A stretch of 64,000 nt of DNA from Listeria aquatica FSL S10-1188 (GTDB taxonomy: Bacteria; Bacillota; Bacilli; Lactobacillales; Listeriaceae), in NCBI RefSeq assembly GCF_000525795.1, contig NZ_AOCG01000003.1:62001-126000 (forward strand), written 5' to 3'. A program made the translations under genes and the position numbers. This document shows positions 56,210 through 64,000 of this stretch, one piece after another (the first letter of the stretch is position 1; each line of letters opens with the position of its first letter). The notes under the pieces are model-generated. The model had not been told where the DNA came from. It did not search any database and saw only the letters and a program-made list of their open reading frames with translations.

Positions 56210-56836
56210 ATGTCAAATGTACTATTTATCAAGGCCAATGGTCGTCCGGCTGAAAGCTCTGTCAGCGTCACATTATATGAAAATTTCTTGGAAAGTTATA
56301 AAACTAGTCACCCTAATGATCAAGTAACAGAGGTGAATTTATTTGAAGTTGATTTGCCTTATTATGACGGTGTAATGATGAATGGACTACATAAAGAAGT
56401 GGCTGGTGAACCTCTTTCATCAGAAGAAAAGCGACTTGCTGATATTGCAAATGGCTACTTAAACCAGTTTCTTCAAGCAGATAAGGTGGTTATGGCTTTT
56501 CCACTTTGGAACTTCAGTATACCTGCCCAGTTCTTAACTTACCTCTTTTACTTAAATCAAGCGGGCAAAACTTTTAAGTATACGCCGGAAGGACCTGTTG
56601 GCCTTGTTGGTGATAAAAAAATTGCGCTTTTAAACGCACGAGGCGGCATCTATTCAGGTGGTCCTTTGGAAAGTTATGAAATGTCCTTGAACTATGTCAA
56701 AAATGTCTTAAATCACTTTGGCGTTACCAATATCGAAACAGTGGTTGTTGAAGGACACAACGCTGCACCTGACCGGGCAGAAGCTATTATTGAATCAGGT
56801 CGTAAAGAAGCTTCTTTACTCGCTGAAAAATTTTAA
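56210..56836 (+). CDS. azoR: FMN-dependent NADH azoreductase
   Basis: A 208-residue flavodoxin-like quinone/azo reductase. NVLFIKANGRPAESSVSVTLYENFLESYKTSHP, an FMN phosphate loop, is followed by MAFPLWNFSIPAQFLTYLFYLNQAGKTFKYTPEGPVGLVGDKKIALLNARGG, the diagnostic AzoR block with Asn in MAFPLWNF near the isoalloxazine. ATG 56210 lies nine bases after AGGAGGAA; the frame is open upstream. Protects against quinone/electrophile stress in relatives, which would suit the neighbouring persulfide operon, although it is a separate unit. Confidence 0.93.
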   Translation: MSNVLFIKANGRPAESSVSVTLYENFLESYKTSHPNDQVTEVNLFEVDLPYYDGVMMNGLHKEVAGEPLSSEEKRLADIANGYLNQFLQADKVVMAFPLWNFSIPAQFLTYLFYLNQAGKTFKYTPEGPVGLVGDKKIALLNARGGIYSGGPLESYEMSLNYVKNVLNHFGVTNIETVVVEGHNAAPDRAEAIIESGRKEASLLAEKF

Positions 56837-56837
56837 A

Positions 56838-56874
56838 AAAAAGGAAACTAGCCAGAGAGGCTAGTTCCTTTTTT
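56838..56874. terminator. Bidirectional terminator, azoR / cstR
   Basis: AAAGGAAACTAGCC / GGCTAGTTCCTTT hairpin with A8 and T6 flanks; adjoins the repaired cstR stop at 56875. Confidence 0.88.
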
Positions 56875-57160
56875 CTATCTGCTTTTCATAAGTAACTGAA
56901 TTGCTTCTTCAATGTACGACTCCGTATCCTCTGTCCTGTCTTGTTGGGCTTTTTCTACGCAAGCCGCTAAGTTTTGTGCAACAACAAGTCCGATTACACG
57001 ATCTATGCTTGTTCGAACAGCTGAGAGTTGCGTTACTATTTCGCGACAATCTTTTTTTTTCTTCCATCATTTTTAGAATCCCACGAATCTGCCCTTCTGA
57101 CCGTTTTAACCGATTTTTCATTTTGGCATCATAAATTAATTCACCAGACTGCCCTGCCAT
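56875..57160 (-). CDS. CstR/CsoR-family persulfide-sensing repressor (frameshift at T9)
   Basis: A DUF156 four-helix repressor of about 94 residues. It reads RLKRSEGQIRGILKMMEEKK, shifts at T9 57052-57060, and continues DCREIVTQLSAVRTSIDRVI then GLVVAQNLAACVEKAQQ and YIEEAIQLLMKSR. The two cysteines (DCREI and LAACVE) match the Cys31/Cys60 pair of S. aureus CstR; the copper-binding His of CsoR is replaced by Asn (AQNLAAC), which favours persulfide over copper sensing. It is last in the operon and starts inside the rhodanese gene. Operator is the 30-bp palindrome at 59391-59420. Confidence 0.82.
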
Positions 57161-57430
57161 GCACCCATCCCTCCCATCACATTCGTTACCCGATAACCTT
57201 TACCACTTAAAAAAAATCGAAGCTTGTTCTGATCGTCCACCAGCATAACAAATAATCGCATAATCAATTTTTGGATCAAGTTCTATAAAACGTTCTCCTA
57301 GTTCATGAATTGGAATATTTCGTGCTGCCGGAATGTGTCCTTTCTTGAAGTCTTCTGCGTCACGTACATCAATAATTTGATAGTTCGCCGTATTTTGACG
57401 GAGTTCAGCCGCTGTTGTTGATAAATACAT
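57136..57430 (-). CDS. Single-domain rhodanese sulfurtransferase (frameshift at A8)
   Basis: A 97-residue rhodanese. YQIIDVRDAEDFKKGHIPAARNIPIHEL is the DVR and GHI motif, and AIICYAGGRSEQAS holds the active Cys in a C-x-x-G-x-R loop. After A8 57209-57216 the frame changes to LSGKGYRVTNVMGGMGAWQG and stops at 57136, inside the cstR start, a 25-base overlap. Start ATG 57430. Moves persulfide sulfur, with partners in the same operon. Directly follows the CoA-disulfide reductase (1-base gap). Confidence 0.87.
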
Positions 57431-57431
57431 T

Positions 57432-59079
57432 TTATTCCACCTCTCCTGGTAAAATAGTTTGATACAAACTAAATCCACCATCTAAATTTTTCACTTGATA
57501 ACCAGCATTTTTCAAAATACGCTCAGCTAAATAGCCTCGTAATCCCACTTGGCAGGTAACAATAATTGGAATTTCTTTTTTAAGTTCGGAAATTCGATTG
57601 CGCAACTCATCAAGTGGGATATGAATGGAATCTTTGATTTTACCATTTTCAAGTTCAACTTGATTCCGAACATCCAGCAAGATTGCTCCGTTCGCTTTTT
57701 CTTCATTTAATTGATGCCACTGGATACTTTCAGATAAACCCTCAAGCAGGTTCAATCCAACATAGCCAGCCATATTGACTGGATCTTTTGCTGAACCAAA
57801 TGGCGGCGCATAAGTAAGTTCAAGTTCCGGGAGCTCTGCAACTGACATACCTGCTTTGATTGCAGTCGCTAGGATATCAATCCGTTTATCAACGCCGTTT
57901 TCACCAATTGCTTGCGCCCCAAGAATTCGACCGTCTTCATTTGCAAATAACACTTTCAAAAAAAGTGGTGTATTTCCCGGGAAATAGCTAGCATGGCTTT
58001 TCCCTTGGATATGCAGTGCCGTATAGGAGATTCCCGCCTCCTGAAGTGCCTTTTCATTTAGTCCTGTCGCTGCCGCTACAAGCGCAAATACCCGAACAAT
58101 TGCCGTTCCAAGGAAGCCTTTATTTGGTCGAGCCTTTCCAAAAATAATATCTGCAACCATTCGGCCTTGTCGATTTGCTGGAGAGGCAAGCGAAACCAGT
58201 GTATCTTGCTGATTCACTTCTTGCTTAACTACAATCGCATCCCCAATTGCATAAACATCTGCCGCACTTGTTTCATAGTTCTCATCTACAATAATGCCGC
58301 CACGAAGCCCTGTTTTGATACCTGCCGTTTGTGCAAGGTTTGACTCAGGAGTAACACCAACTGAAAAAATAGTTAAATCGCTAACAAGTATTTCCCCGTC
58401 CTCGAGTTCAATCCGCTTACCTTCCTCATGAAATGCCGTTACGCTTTTTCCAAGCTGAAGTTTAACTTTGTTTTTTTCAAACTCTTGTTCAATTCGAACG
58501 GCCATTTCCTCATCTAGAGGGGGCAAGATATGAGAGGATTTTTCAACGATGGTTACTTGCATGCCTCGCTTCGCAAGACTTTCTGCCATTTCTATTCCAA
58601 TGAACCCAGCACCAATCACAACAGCCTTTTGAGGATTTTTTTTCTTGGATAAAATGCTCGATCGCATCAACATCTGGAACCGACCTCACTGTAAATAAGT
58701 TTTCCGCAGCCTCCAATCCTGAAATGCTTGGTCTTATCGGCTTTGCTCCTGGAGATAAAATTAGTTTGTCATATTCCTTTTCAAATGTCTTATTTTGATT
58801 TTTAACTAGAATATGCTTTTGCTCTGGTCGTATCTCTAGAACTTCATGAAACGGCTTCACATCAATCCGAAATCGCGATTGTAAACTTTCTGGGGTTTGA
58901 ATAAGTAAATCTTCACGTTCGCTAATTTCCCCTGAAATGTAATAAGGGAGTCCACAATTTGCAAAAGAAACATAAGGTCCTTTTTCCAGCACAATAATCT
59001 CTGCTTCTTCATTTAACCTTCTTAAACGTGTCGCCGCAGACATGCCACCTGCTACGCCTCCAATAATTACGATTTTCAT
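57432..59079 (-). CDS. CoA-disulfide reductase with C-terminal rhodanese domain (frameshift at T8)
   Basis: FAD-dependent CoA-disulfide/polysulfide reductase, about 548 residues. GGVAGGMSAATRLRRLNE binds FAD, SFANCGLPYYISG carries redox Cys43, and AVVIGAGFIGIEMAESLAKRG binds NAD(P)H. DVYAIGDAI and the Pyr_redox dimerisation domain follow, then rhodanese (about 455-545; AILLDVRNQVELENGKI, IIVTCQVGLRGYLAERIL with active Cys). Frame shift at T8 58636-58643 near residue 145. Start ATG 59079 overlaps the upstream rhodanese stop (ATGA). Reduces CoA persulfide or CoA disulfide, as in Bacillus and Staphylococcus CoADR-RHD. Confidence 0.93.
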
Positions 59080-59372
59080 TTTGCTCCTCCTTTAATCGCT
59101 CCCTGCCACTGGCTCATACCACCACGAACATTTATTACCTCATAACCTTTTTTCAAAAGAATTTTCGCAGCCCGTTTACTTCTCATTCCGGTTGCGCAAA
59201 TGAGATAAATTTTTCCTTGCGGCTCATAACTAGCAATTTTAACAAGAGGAATATTTTTAGCCCTCGGAATGTGCCCTGCTTGAAATTCATGATTCTCTCT
59301 AACATCAACAATAATAGGTCCTTTCAGTTCTGCAAGTTCAGTGACATGAATGGATGGTATTTTTTGAAACAT
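59076..59372 (-). CDS. Rhodanese-like sulfurtransferase, first gene of the persulfide operon
   Basis: A 98-residue single-domain rhodanese. VTELAELKGPIIVDVRENHEFQAGHIPRAKNIPLV, then IYLICATGMRSKRAAKILLKKGYEVINVRGGMSQWQGAI; active Cys is in CATGMRS. ATG 59372 follows GGGGTG by eight bases. The promoter upstream is covered by a 30-bp palindrome. As the first gene it overlaps the CoA-disulfide reductase. With two other rhodanese domains, this is a sulfur-relay set for hydrogen sulfide/polysulfide stress. Confidence 0.93.
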   Translation of the reverse strand: MFQKIPSIHVTELAELKGPIIVDVRENHEFQAGHIPRAKNIPLVKIASYEPQGKIYLICATGMRSKRAAKILLKKGYEVINVRGGMSQWQGAIKGGAK

Positions 59373-59390
59373 CGGATTCACCCCTTCGCC

Positions 59391-59420
59391 ACTTATTATA
59401 CCCCATGGGGTATAATAAGT
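59391..59420 (-). promoter_or_regulatory. 30-bp palindromic operator over the promoter of the persulfide operon
   Basis: A perfect palindrome centred on ATACCCCATGGGGTAT, the G/C-rich core style of CsoR/CstR operators, extended by ACTTATT/AATAAGT arms. On the minus strand TTTACT, a 17-base spacer and TATAAT (59395-59400) lie across it, so bound repressor would block RNA polymerase. Persulfidation of CstR would relieve this. Confidence 0.85.
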
Positions 59421-59433
59421 AAATAGACTAATT

Positions 59434-59477
59434 AAAAAAGCAGATAGGAAATCACGAATGATTTTCTATCTGCTTTT
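59434..59477 (-). terminator. Terminator of the ABC exporter operon
   Basis: AAAGCAGATAGGAAATCA / TGATTTTCTATCTGCTTT hairpin with a four-base loop and T6 on the minus strand, after the exporter stop at 59480. Confidence 0.88.
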
Positions 59478-59479
59478 AC

Positions 59480-61294
59480 TTAGACGGCTTGAGCGCCTGT
59501 AAATTGACTATTATAAAGATCGGCGTAAAAGCCATTTTCAGCTAATAGTTCTTGGTGAGTACCCTGTTCAATAACATCGCCATGATTCATAACGAGTATC
59601 AAATCAGCATCGCGAATCGTTGACAGCCGGTGGGCAATCACAAAACTTGTCCGCCCTTCCATCAAGTTCCCCATTGCAAGTTGAATGTTTAGTTCCGTAC
59701 GCGTATCTACACTTGATGTCGCTTCATCCAAAATGAGGATCGATGGATCTGATAAAATTGCTCTCGCAATCGTCAAGAGTTGTTTTTGTCCTTGCGAAAT
59801 ATTCGAACCTTCTTCATTTAGCATCGTGTCATAGCCATCTGGCAAGCGGCGAATAAAGTCATCCGCATAAGCAGCTTTTGCAGCTTGAACGACTTCTTCT
59901 TTTGTTGCCCCGTCACGACCATAAGCAATGTTTTCAGCAATCGTACCATTAAAGAGCCAAGTATCTTGTAAGACCATGCCAAATTTCGAGCGAACATCTT
60001 CTTTCGTCATATCGCGCGTATCCACACCTTCGATACGAATCGCGCCCCCGTTCACATCATAAAAGCGCATCAGTAAGTTGATAATCGTCGTCTTCCCAGC
60101 ACCTGTTGGCCCGACAATCGCTACCATCTGACCTTCATTCACTTTAATGTTCAAATCATTCATCAGTGGTTTATCTGGTGTATAGCCAAATTCTACGTGG
60201 TCAAACACAATGCTATTCTTTTCTGATTCGACAACTGGAATTTGTTCTGGGATAGTATCTGTTTCTTCTGGTTCATCCATAATTTCAAATACCCGTTCTG
60301 CTGAAGCGATGGTCGACTGAATGACATTCGCGATATTCGCAACGCTCGAAATGGGTTGTGAGAACAATTGAACGTATTGTGTAAAGGCTTGGATATCCCC
60401 AACTTGAAGCGTTCCGTTTGTGACAAAAATCCCGCCCCCAACGCAGACAGCTACATAACCAAGATTTCCAACAAATTGCATCATCGGCATCATGATTCCC
60501 GAAATGAATTGCGCTTTTTTAGCAGCCTTGTAGTAATCATCGTTGACCGTTTCAAATGTACCTAGCGTGGCTTTTTCTTGCCCAAATGCTTTAACAATCG
60601 TTTGCCCGCCGTAAGTTTCTTCTACCGTGTCATTTAAAATTCCAAGATTTCGTTGTTGAGCGGCAAAGAATGCTTGTGACTTACCAGCGATAATTGCAAC
60701 AATGATAATGCTTAGGGGTACTGTTGCGACAACAATCAACGTCATTTGCCAGCTAATCGTGAGCATCATAATGAGCACACCGACAAGTTGGACAACTGCC
60801 GTAATCGCTTGTGTAAGCGACTGTTGCAAAGTATTAGCGATATTATCCATATCGTTTACAGCTCGACTTAAAATATCGCCATTTGAACGTGTATCATAGT
60901 AACGTAGCGGCAAACGTGCCATTTTTTCTTTTAAATCTTTCCGCATATCGTAAACCGTTCGCTGGGCTACGCTTGACATGACAAATTGTTGAATAAAGTT
61001 GAAAATCGAGCTTCCTAGATAAAGCAGGAAAACCACAAACAAAATATCAAAAATCTTGTCGTCATTAATTCCAGCTGGACTCATAACACCTTTAAAAATC
61101 TCTGTTGTTGCCTTCCCGAGTTCTCGTGGACTAAAAATATTAAAAATCGTTGAGAGAATCGCAAAAAGGAAAACTACTGAAATAGCAATCGTTCTTGGCT
61201 TCATATAACCAAGTAGACGCGATAAAGTTTTACCAAAGTTTTTCGGTTTTGAAGTCATTCCTATGCCTCCACCATGACCGTGTCCTGGACTCAT
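59480..61294 (-). CDS. Heterodimeric ABC exporter subunit B (EfrB/BmrD-like)
   Basis: Fused TMD-NBD exporter of 604 residues. N-terminal MSPGHGHGGGIGMTSKPKNFGKTL is a glycine/histidine-rich cytoplasmic tail. Six TM helices follow (about 35-320), then the ATPase: Walker A GPTGAGKTT near 390, signature ISQGQKQLLTIARA, Walker B SILILDEATSSVDTRTE, and VIAHRLS. Standard catalytic Glu is present. It overlaps subunit A by four bases and is last in marR-A-B. Homologues export drugs. Listeria lmo2751-like. Confidence 0.92.
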   Translation of the reverse strand: MSPGHGHGGGIGMTSKPKNFGKTLSRLLGYMKPRTIAISVVFLFAILSTIFNIFSPRELGKATTEIFKGVMSPAGINDDKIFDILFVVFLLYLGSSIFNFIQQFVMSSVAQRTVYDMRKDLKEKMARLPLRYYDTRSNGDILSRAVNDMDNIANTLQQSLTQAITAVVQLVGVLIMMLTISWQMTLIVVATVPLSIIIVAIIAGKSQAFFAAQQRNLGILNDTVEETYGGQTIVKAFGQEKATLGTFETVNDDYYKAAKKAQFISGIMMPMMQFVGNLGYVAVCVGGGIFVTNGTLQVGDIQAFTQYVQLFSQPISSVANIANVIQSTIASAERVFEIMDEPEETDTIPEQIPVVESEKNSIVFDHVEFGYTPDKPLMNDLNIKVNEGQMVAIVGPTGAGKTTIINLLMRFYDVNGGAIRIEGVDTRDMTKEDVRSKFGMVLQDTWLFNGTIAENIAYGRDGATKEEVVQAAKAAYADDFIRRLPDGYDTMLNEEGSNISQGQKQLLTIARAILSDPSILILDEATSSVDTRTELNIQLAMGNLMEGRTSFVIAHRLSTIRDADLILVMNHGDVIEQGTHQELLAENGFYADLYNSQFTGAQAV

Positions 61295-63016
61295 GCTATC
61301 TCCTCCTCTGAAAGTTGCGAACGCATAATTTCTTGATAAATCTCGTTCGATTCTTTAAGTTCTTCGTGTGTACCGATGCCCGCTATTTTACCTTCATTTA
61401 GTACGATGATTTGATCGGCATCGACTACCGAGGTAATTCGCTGCGCCACAATCAATGTCACAGCATCTTCTGTTTCAGATTTTAATCGTTTGCGCAGTTT
61501 GGCATCTGTTTTAAAATCGAGCGCTGAAAAACTGTCATCAAAAATATAAATATCCGGTTTACGAATAAGCGCCCGCGCAATCGCCAGTCGTTGTTTTTGC
61601 CCGCCAGAAAAATTATTCCCGCCTTGCTCAACGCGTGCTTGAAGCCCTTTCGAGCCACGTTCGACAAAGTTTTTAGCTTGGGCAATTTCAAGTGCTTCCC
61701 AAATTTCTTCTTCTGTCGCATTTTCTTTCCCATATCGCATATTGGATTCAATATCCCCAGTAAATAAAACAGCTTTTTGTGGCACTAAACCAATTTTTTC
61801 TCGTAAAACAGCTTGGCTCATTTCACGCACATCCACACCATCCACTTTGACACTGCCCGTTTCGACATCATAAAACCGCGGAATCATGTTGATTAGCGTA
61901 GATTTTCCTGAACCAGTACTTCCGATGATTGCAACCGTTTCCCCCGGCTTTCGCCTTAAAAGAAATGTTTTCAATAACCGGTTTTTCAGCTCCCTCATAG
62001 CGGAAAGTTGCTTGATTAAATTCCAGACGAGTTGGTTTTTCACCGTTTTTAGGGGAGGCAGGATCGACGATCTCAGCTTGCATTTCGAGCACCTCGTTAA
62101 TCCTTTCAGCTGAAGCCCCTGCACGTGGAATGAAAATAAACACGGCTGAAAGCATCATGAAACTCATCATAATTTGCATCGCATATTGAATGAACGCCAT
62201 TAAGTCCCCAACCATCATACTGCCCTCGCTGATAAAATGCGAGCCAATCCAAATGACTGCGATACTCGTTAAATTCATGATTAACATCATGATTGGACTC
62301 ATAAGCGCAAGTAACCTGTTAACACCAATCGCTGTGACCGCATAATCATTGTTCGCTTCTTCAAATTTCGTAAGCTCATCCTCGTTGCGGTTAAACGCAC
62401 GAATAACACGAATCCCCGTAAGACCTTCCCGAATCACTCGATTTAGTTTATCCATTTTCTTTTGCAATTTTTTAAACATCGGCATGGCTTTCCCGCCAAG
62501 TCCAATTACAAGTAAAAGAAGCACTGGCAAGACGACAACGAAAATCAGTGACAGTTTGGCATCATGACTCACCGCCATAATGATCCCACCAATCAGCATG
62601 ATCGGTGCCATCACCATCATCCGTAACATCATATAGAGTACATTTTGAATTTGAACTACATCATTTGTTGTTCTCGTAATAAGTGAAGCCGTTCCAACCT
62701 TATTAAATTCCTGCAAAGAAAAGTTTTCAACTTTATTAAAAATTTTATCCCGTAACTCACGCCCAAATCCCATCGAAGTTCTCGAAGCGATGTAAACGAT
62801 GATCACAGAAAGCAGTACCGCTCCCGCTGAAATAAGCAGCATGAACGAACCCGTTTTCCAAATATAGCTCTTATCGCCTTGCACTATGCCTTTATCAATA
62901 ATATTGGACATCAAAGTAGGCAAATAAAGCTGCCCTAAGACCTGAATAAAAGTAAGTAGTAGTACGACCGTAATCCCAAGCCAGTAGGATTTCAGGCGTT
63001 TCAATAAACGTATCAC
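61291..63016 (-). CDS. Heterodimeric ABC exporter subunit A (EfrA/BmrC-like, frameshift at C5)
   Basis: Fused TMD-NBD exporter of about 575 residues. Six TM helices occupy residues about 15-310. Walker A GSTGSGKST, Q-loop VPQKAVLFTGDI, signature FSGGQKQRLAIARAL and Walker B IYIFDDSFSALDFKTDA are present. The usual catalytic Glu is Asp (FDDS), the degenerate site of heterodimeric exporters. The frame breaks in C5 61941-61945 just before Walker A (ISFKAK...GETVAIIG). GTG start at 63016 overlaps marR. Six-membered gene pair with subunit B. Confidence 0.88.
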
Positions 63017-63495
63017 TTAGGCATGCCGCCTCCTTCTTCATGATTTGCTTTGCTGTTCAGATAATCCGTCAACTTGCTCAAAAGTCGGATTAAAGTTCGC
63101 ATATCCTCTTCGCCCAGATAACTCTTCATGTCGATAAAACTTTCATGAAAGTAATGAATGATCTGATCCGTCAATTTTTTCCCTTTTTCCGTAAAATTCA
63201 GATAAGCCGCGCGCTTGTCTTCCGGATTTTGAATGCGCGTTATAAGGCCTTTTCCTTCGAGGGCATTAATTTGCTGCGTCACACTCGGTCGAGAAACACC
63301 CAGCCGCTTACCAATTTCGCTTACGCTCACGCCAAGTTCCGAGTCGCTAATTCGTATTCCCCGAAACAAAGTAAACATGAAGCGAATTTCTGCCTTCGTA
63401 AAACCATCGATGTGGAAGTTCATCATCTCTGCTCGCTTAAAGTTCATAAACGCCCGAATGACCGAATATCCCAATTCCCGCTCTTCTGATTGCAT
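63013..63495 (-). CDS. MarR-family transcriptional regulator
   Basis: A 160-residue winged-helix regulator. SEIGKRLGVSRPSVTQQINALEGKGLITRIQNPEDKRAAYLNFTEKGKKL covers the recognition helix and the D-x-R wing, typical of MarR. Helices before and after form the dimer interface. ATG 63495 with AAGGAGGG. It is the first gene of marR-efrA-efrB, with a 9-bp inverted repeat (63513-63535) overlapping its own promoter -10. Likely derepressed by a lipophilic or antibiotic ligand. Confidence 0.9.
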   Translation of the reverse strand: MQSEERELGYSVIRAFMNFKRAEMMNFHIDGFTKAEIRFMFTLFRGIRISDSELGVSVSEIGKRLGVSRPSVTQQINALEGKGLITRIQNPEDKRAAYLNFTEKGKKLTDQIIHYFHESFIDMKSYLGEEDMRTLIRLLSKLTDYLNSKANHEEGGGMPK

Positions 63496-63512
63496 CTAAC
63501 TGACCCTCCTTT

Positions 63513-63559
63513 TAATTAGTTTGCTTAACTAATTATATGGATTTTGAATAAAAAGTCAA
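63513..63559 (-). promoter_or_regulatory. marR promoter with inverted-repeat operator
   Basis: TAATTAGTT / AACTAATTA (63513-63535, five-base loop) overlaps the -10. On the minus strand TTGACT (63554-63559), a 16-base spacer and TATAAT (63532-63537) form the promoter. This layout fits MarR autoregulation. Confidence 0.8.
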
Positions 63560-63575
63560 GAGAAAAATTATCATT

Positions 63576-63605
63576 TTGATAACTTTTTCTAAATCGCTCT
63601 ATACT
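63576..63605 (+). promoter_or_regulatory. Promoter of the MATE gene
   Basis: TTGATA (63576-63581), an 18-base spacer and TATACT (63600-63605), about 65 bases before the MATE start. It may be affected by the MarR operator 40-60 bases away. Confidence 0.5.
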
Positions 63606-63669
63606 TTCAAACTCATTTCCCTTATAATAATTCTTTATTACTGAAAATATCTATTAAGGGAGGATACTT

Positions 63670-64000
63670 ATGGGGGAAGGGATCCATAAACACATGGGGC
63701 TTTATGCACTAGCTTGGCCTATTTTTTTAGAACAATTTTTACGAATTATGATTAACTATGTCGATGTGTTCATGCTTGGTCATTATTCGGACGAAGCCGT
63801 CGCTGCGACAGGTGTAGCCAATCAAATCCTTGTGATTTCTGTCATCATGTATGGCTTCATTAGCGTTGGCGTTCAAATTTTAGTAGCCCAAATGCTTGGA
63901 GCAAGAAAGCATGATATGATCGAAAAAATCATCACAAACGGACTCATCGTTGCCTTTTTCATTGGCATCGCGATGAGCATTGTTTTTATCTTTCTAAGCG
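63670..64000 (+). CDS. MATE-family efflux protein (3' end off window)
   Basis: First 110 residues of a Na+/H+-coupled multidrug MATE exporter. It starts MGEGIHKHMGLYALAWPIFL, then LRIMINYVDVFMLGHYSDEAVAATGVANQI, then VQILVAQMLGARKHDMIEKI. I see the N-terminal TM1-TM3 region typical of NorM/DinF-type proteins: P-I-F-L-E-Q, D-V-F-M-L-G, and GAR at the end of TM3. AGGGAGGATACTT gives a Shine-Dalgarno seven bases before the ATG. Divergent from marR. The rest of the gene is outside the window. Confidence 0.9.
   Translation, partial: MGEGIHKHMGLYALAWPIFLEQFLRIMINYVDVFMLGHYSDEAVAATGVANQILVISVIMYGFISVGVQILVAQMLGARKHDMIEKIITNGLIVAFFIGIAMSIVFIFLS

Noticed and set aside
1-64000. CRISPR arrays, insertion sequences, rRNA or tRNA genes
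   Set aside because: No regularly spaced repeats, transposase motifs or tRNA/rRNA signatures were seen.

Overview
This window looks like a chromosome segment of a low-GC Firmicute in the Listeriaceae. The gene order follows the lmo2215-lmo2270 backbone of Listeria: ecs, hit, prsA, yhaMNO, yheAB, fumC, a class A PBP, corC, pit, arpJ, patA, an NCS2 permease, pfpI, the sRNA lhrA, yitUVW, addAB and comK. The xylAB operon and the non-lmo right-hand part (52-64 kb) suggest a Listeria other than L. monocytogenes. The species cannot be fixed from this sequence alone.

Layout. 0-5 kb: EcsAB ABC transporter (partial), HIT protein, YtxH-like and DUF3267 membrane proteins, PrsA foldase. 5-9 kb: VOC protein and a xylAB operon with a XylR-type operator and a cre-like site, lying between prsA and yhaM. 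9-22 kb: minus-strand housekeeping block (YhaM/YhaN/YhaO nucleic acid metabolism, YlbF-like protein, DUF445, fumarase, a YxlEFG-like ABC set, class A PBP). 22-33 kb: ArsC-like protein, CDF transporter, CorC with a long structured leader, RluA, aldo/keto reductase, PhoU-like/Pit phosphate uptake, an amino-acid ABC system with binding protein and permease fused, and an aminotransferase. 33-37 kb: an AT-rich accessory operon with a secreted bacteriocin-like peptide, three ABC permeases, an ATPase and a membrane-anchored protein. 37-51 kb: HAD, purine permease with PurBoxes, PfpI, a probable LhrA sRNA with its own promoter and terminator, SufT-like protein, YitV/YitU, YisL and AddAB. 51-56 kb: intact comK, an XRE regulator with a tiny divergent ORF and an HTH protein, an EF-G-binding FusB-type protein, a Crp/Fnr regulator, an Eis-like acetyltransferase and an azoreductase. 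56-59 kb: a CstR-like persulfide-sensing operon with a CoA-disulfide reductase and rhodaneses under a 30-bp palindrome. 59-64 kb: MarR plus a heterodimeric ABC exporter, and a divergent MATE pump.

The dominant technical feature is frameshifting. About twenty genes are interrupted by single-base indels, nearly all inside homopolymers of 5-9 bases, and each reads on in another frame with family-consistent sequence. This pattern is best read as sequencing error, so such genes are annotated at full length across the break. The arsC-like gene and the 33-37 kb permeases carry extra changes and could be truly decayed.

The most interesting items are the bacteriocin-like/three-permease operon, the corC leader (mini-ORF, stems, and a hairpin between Shine-Dalgarno and start), the CstR operon with its palindrome, the probable LhrA sRNA, and the XRE / 29-residue-ORF / HTH cluster next to comK.
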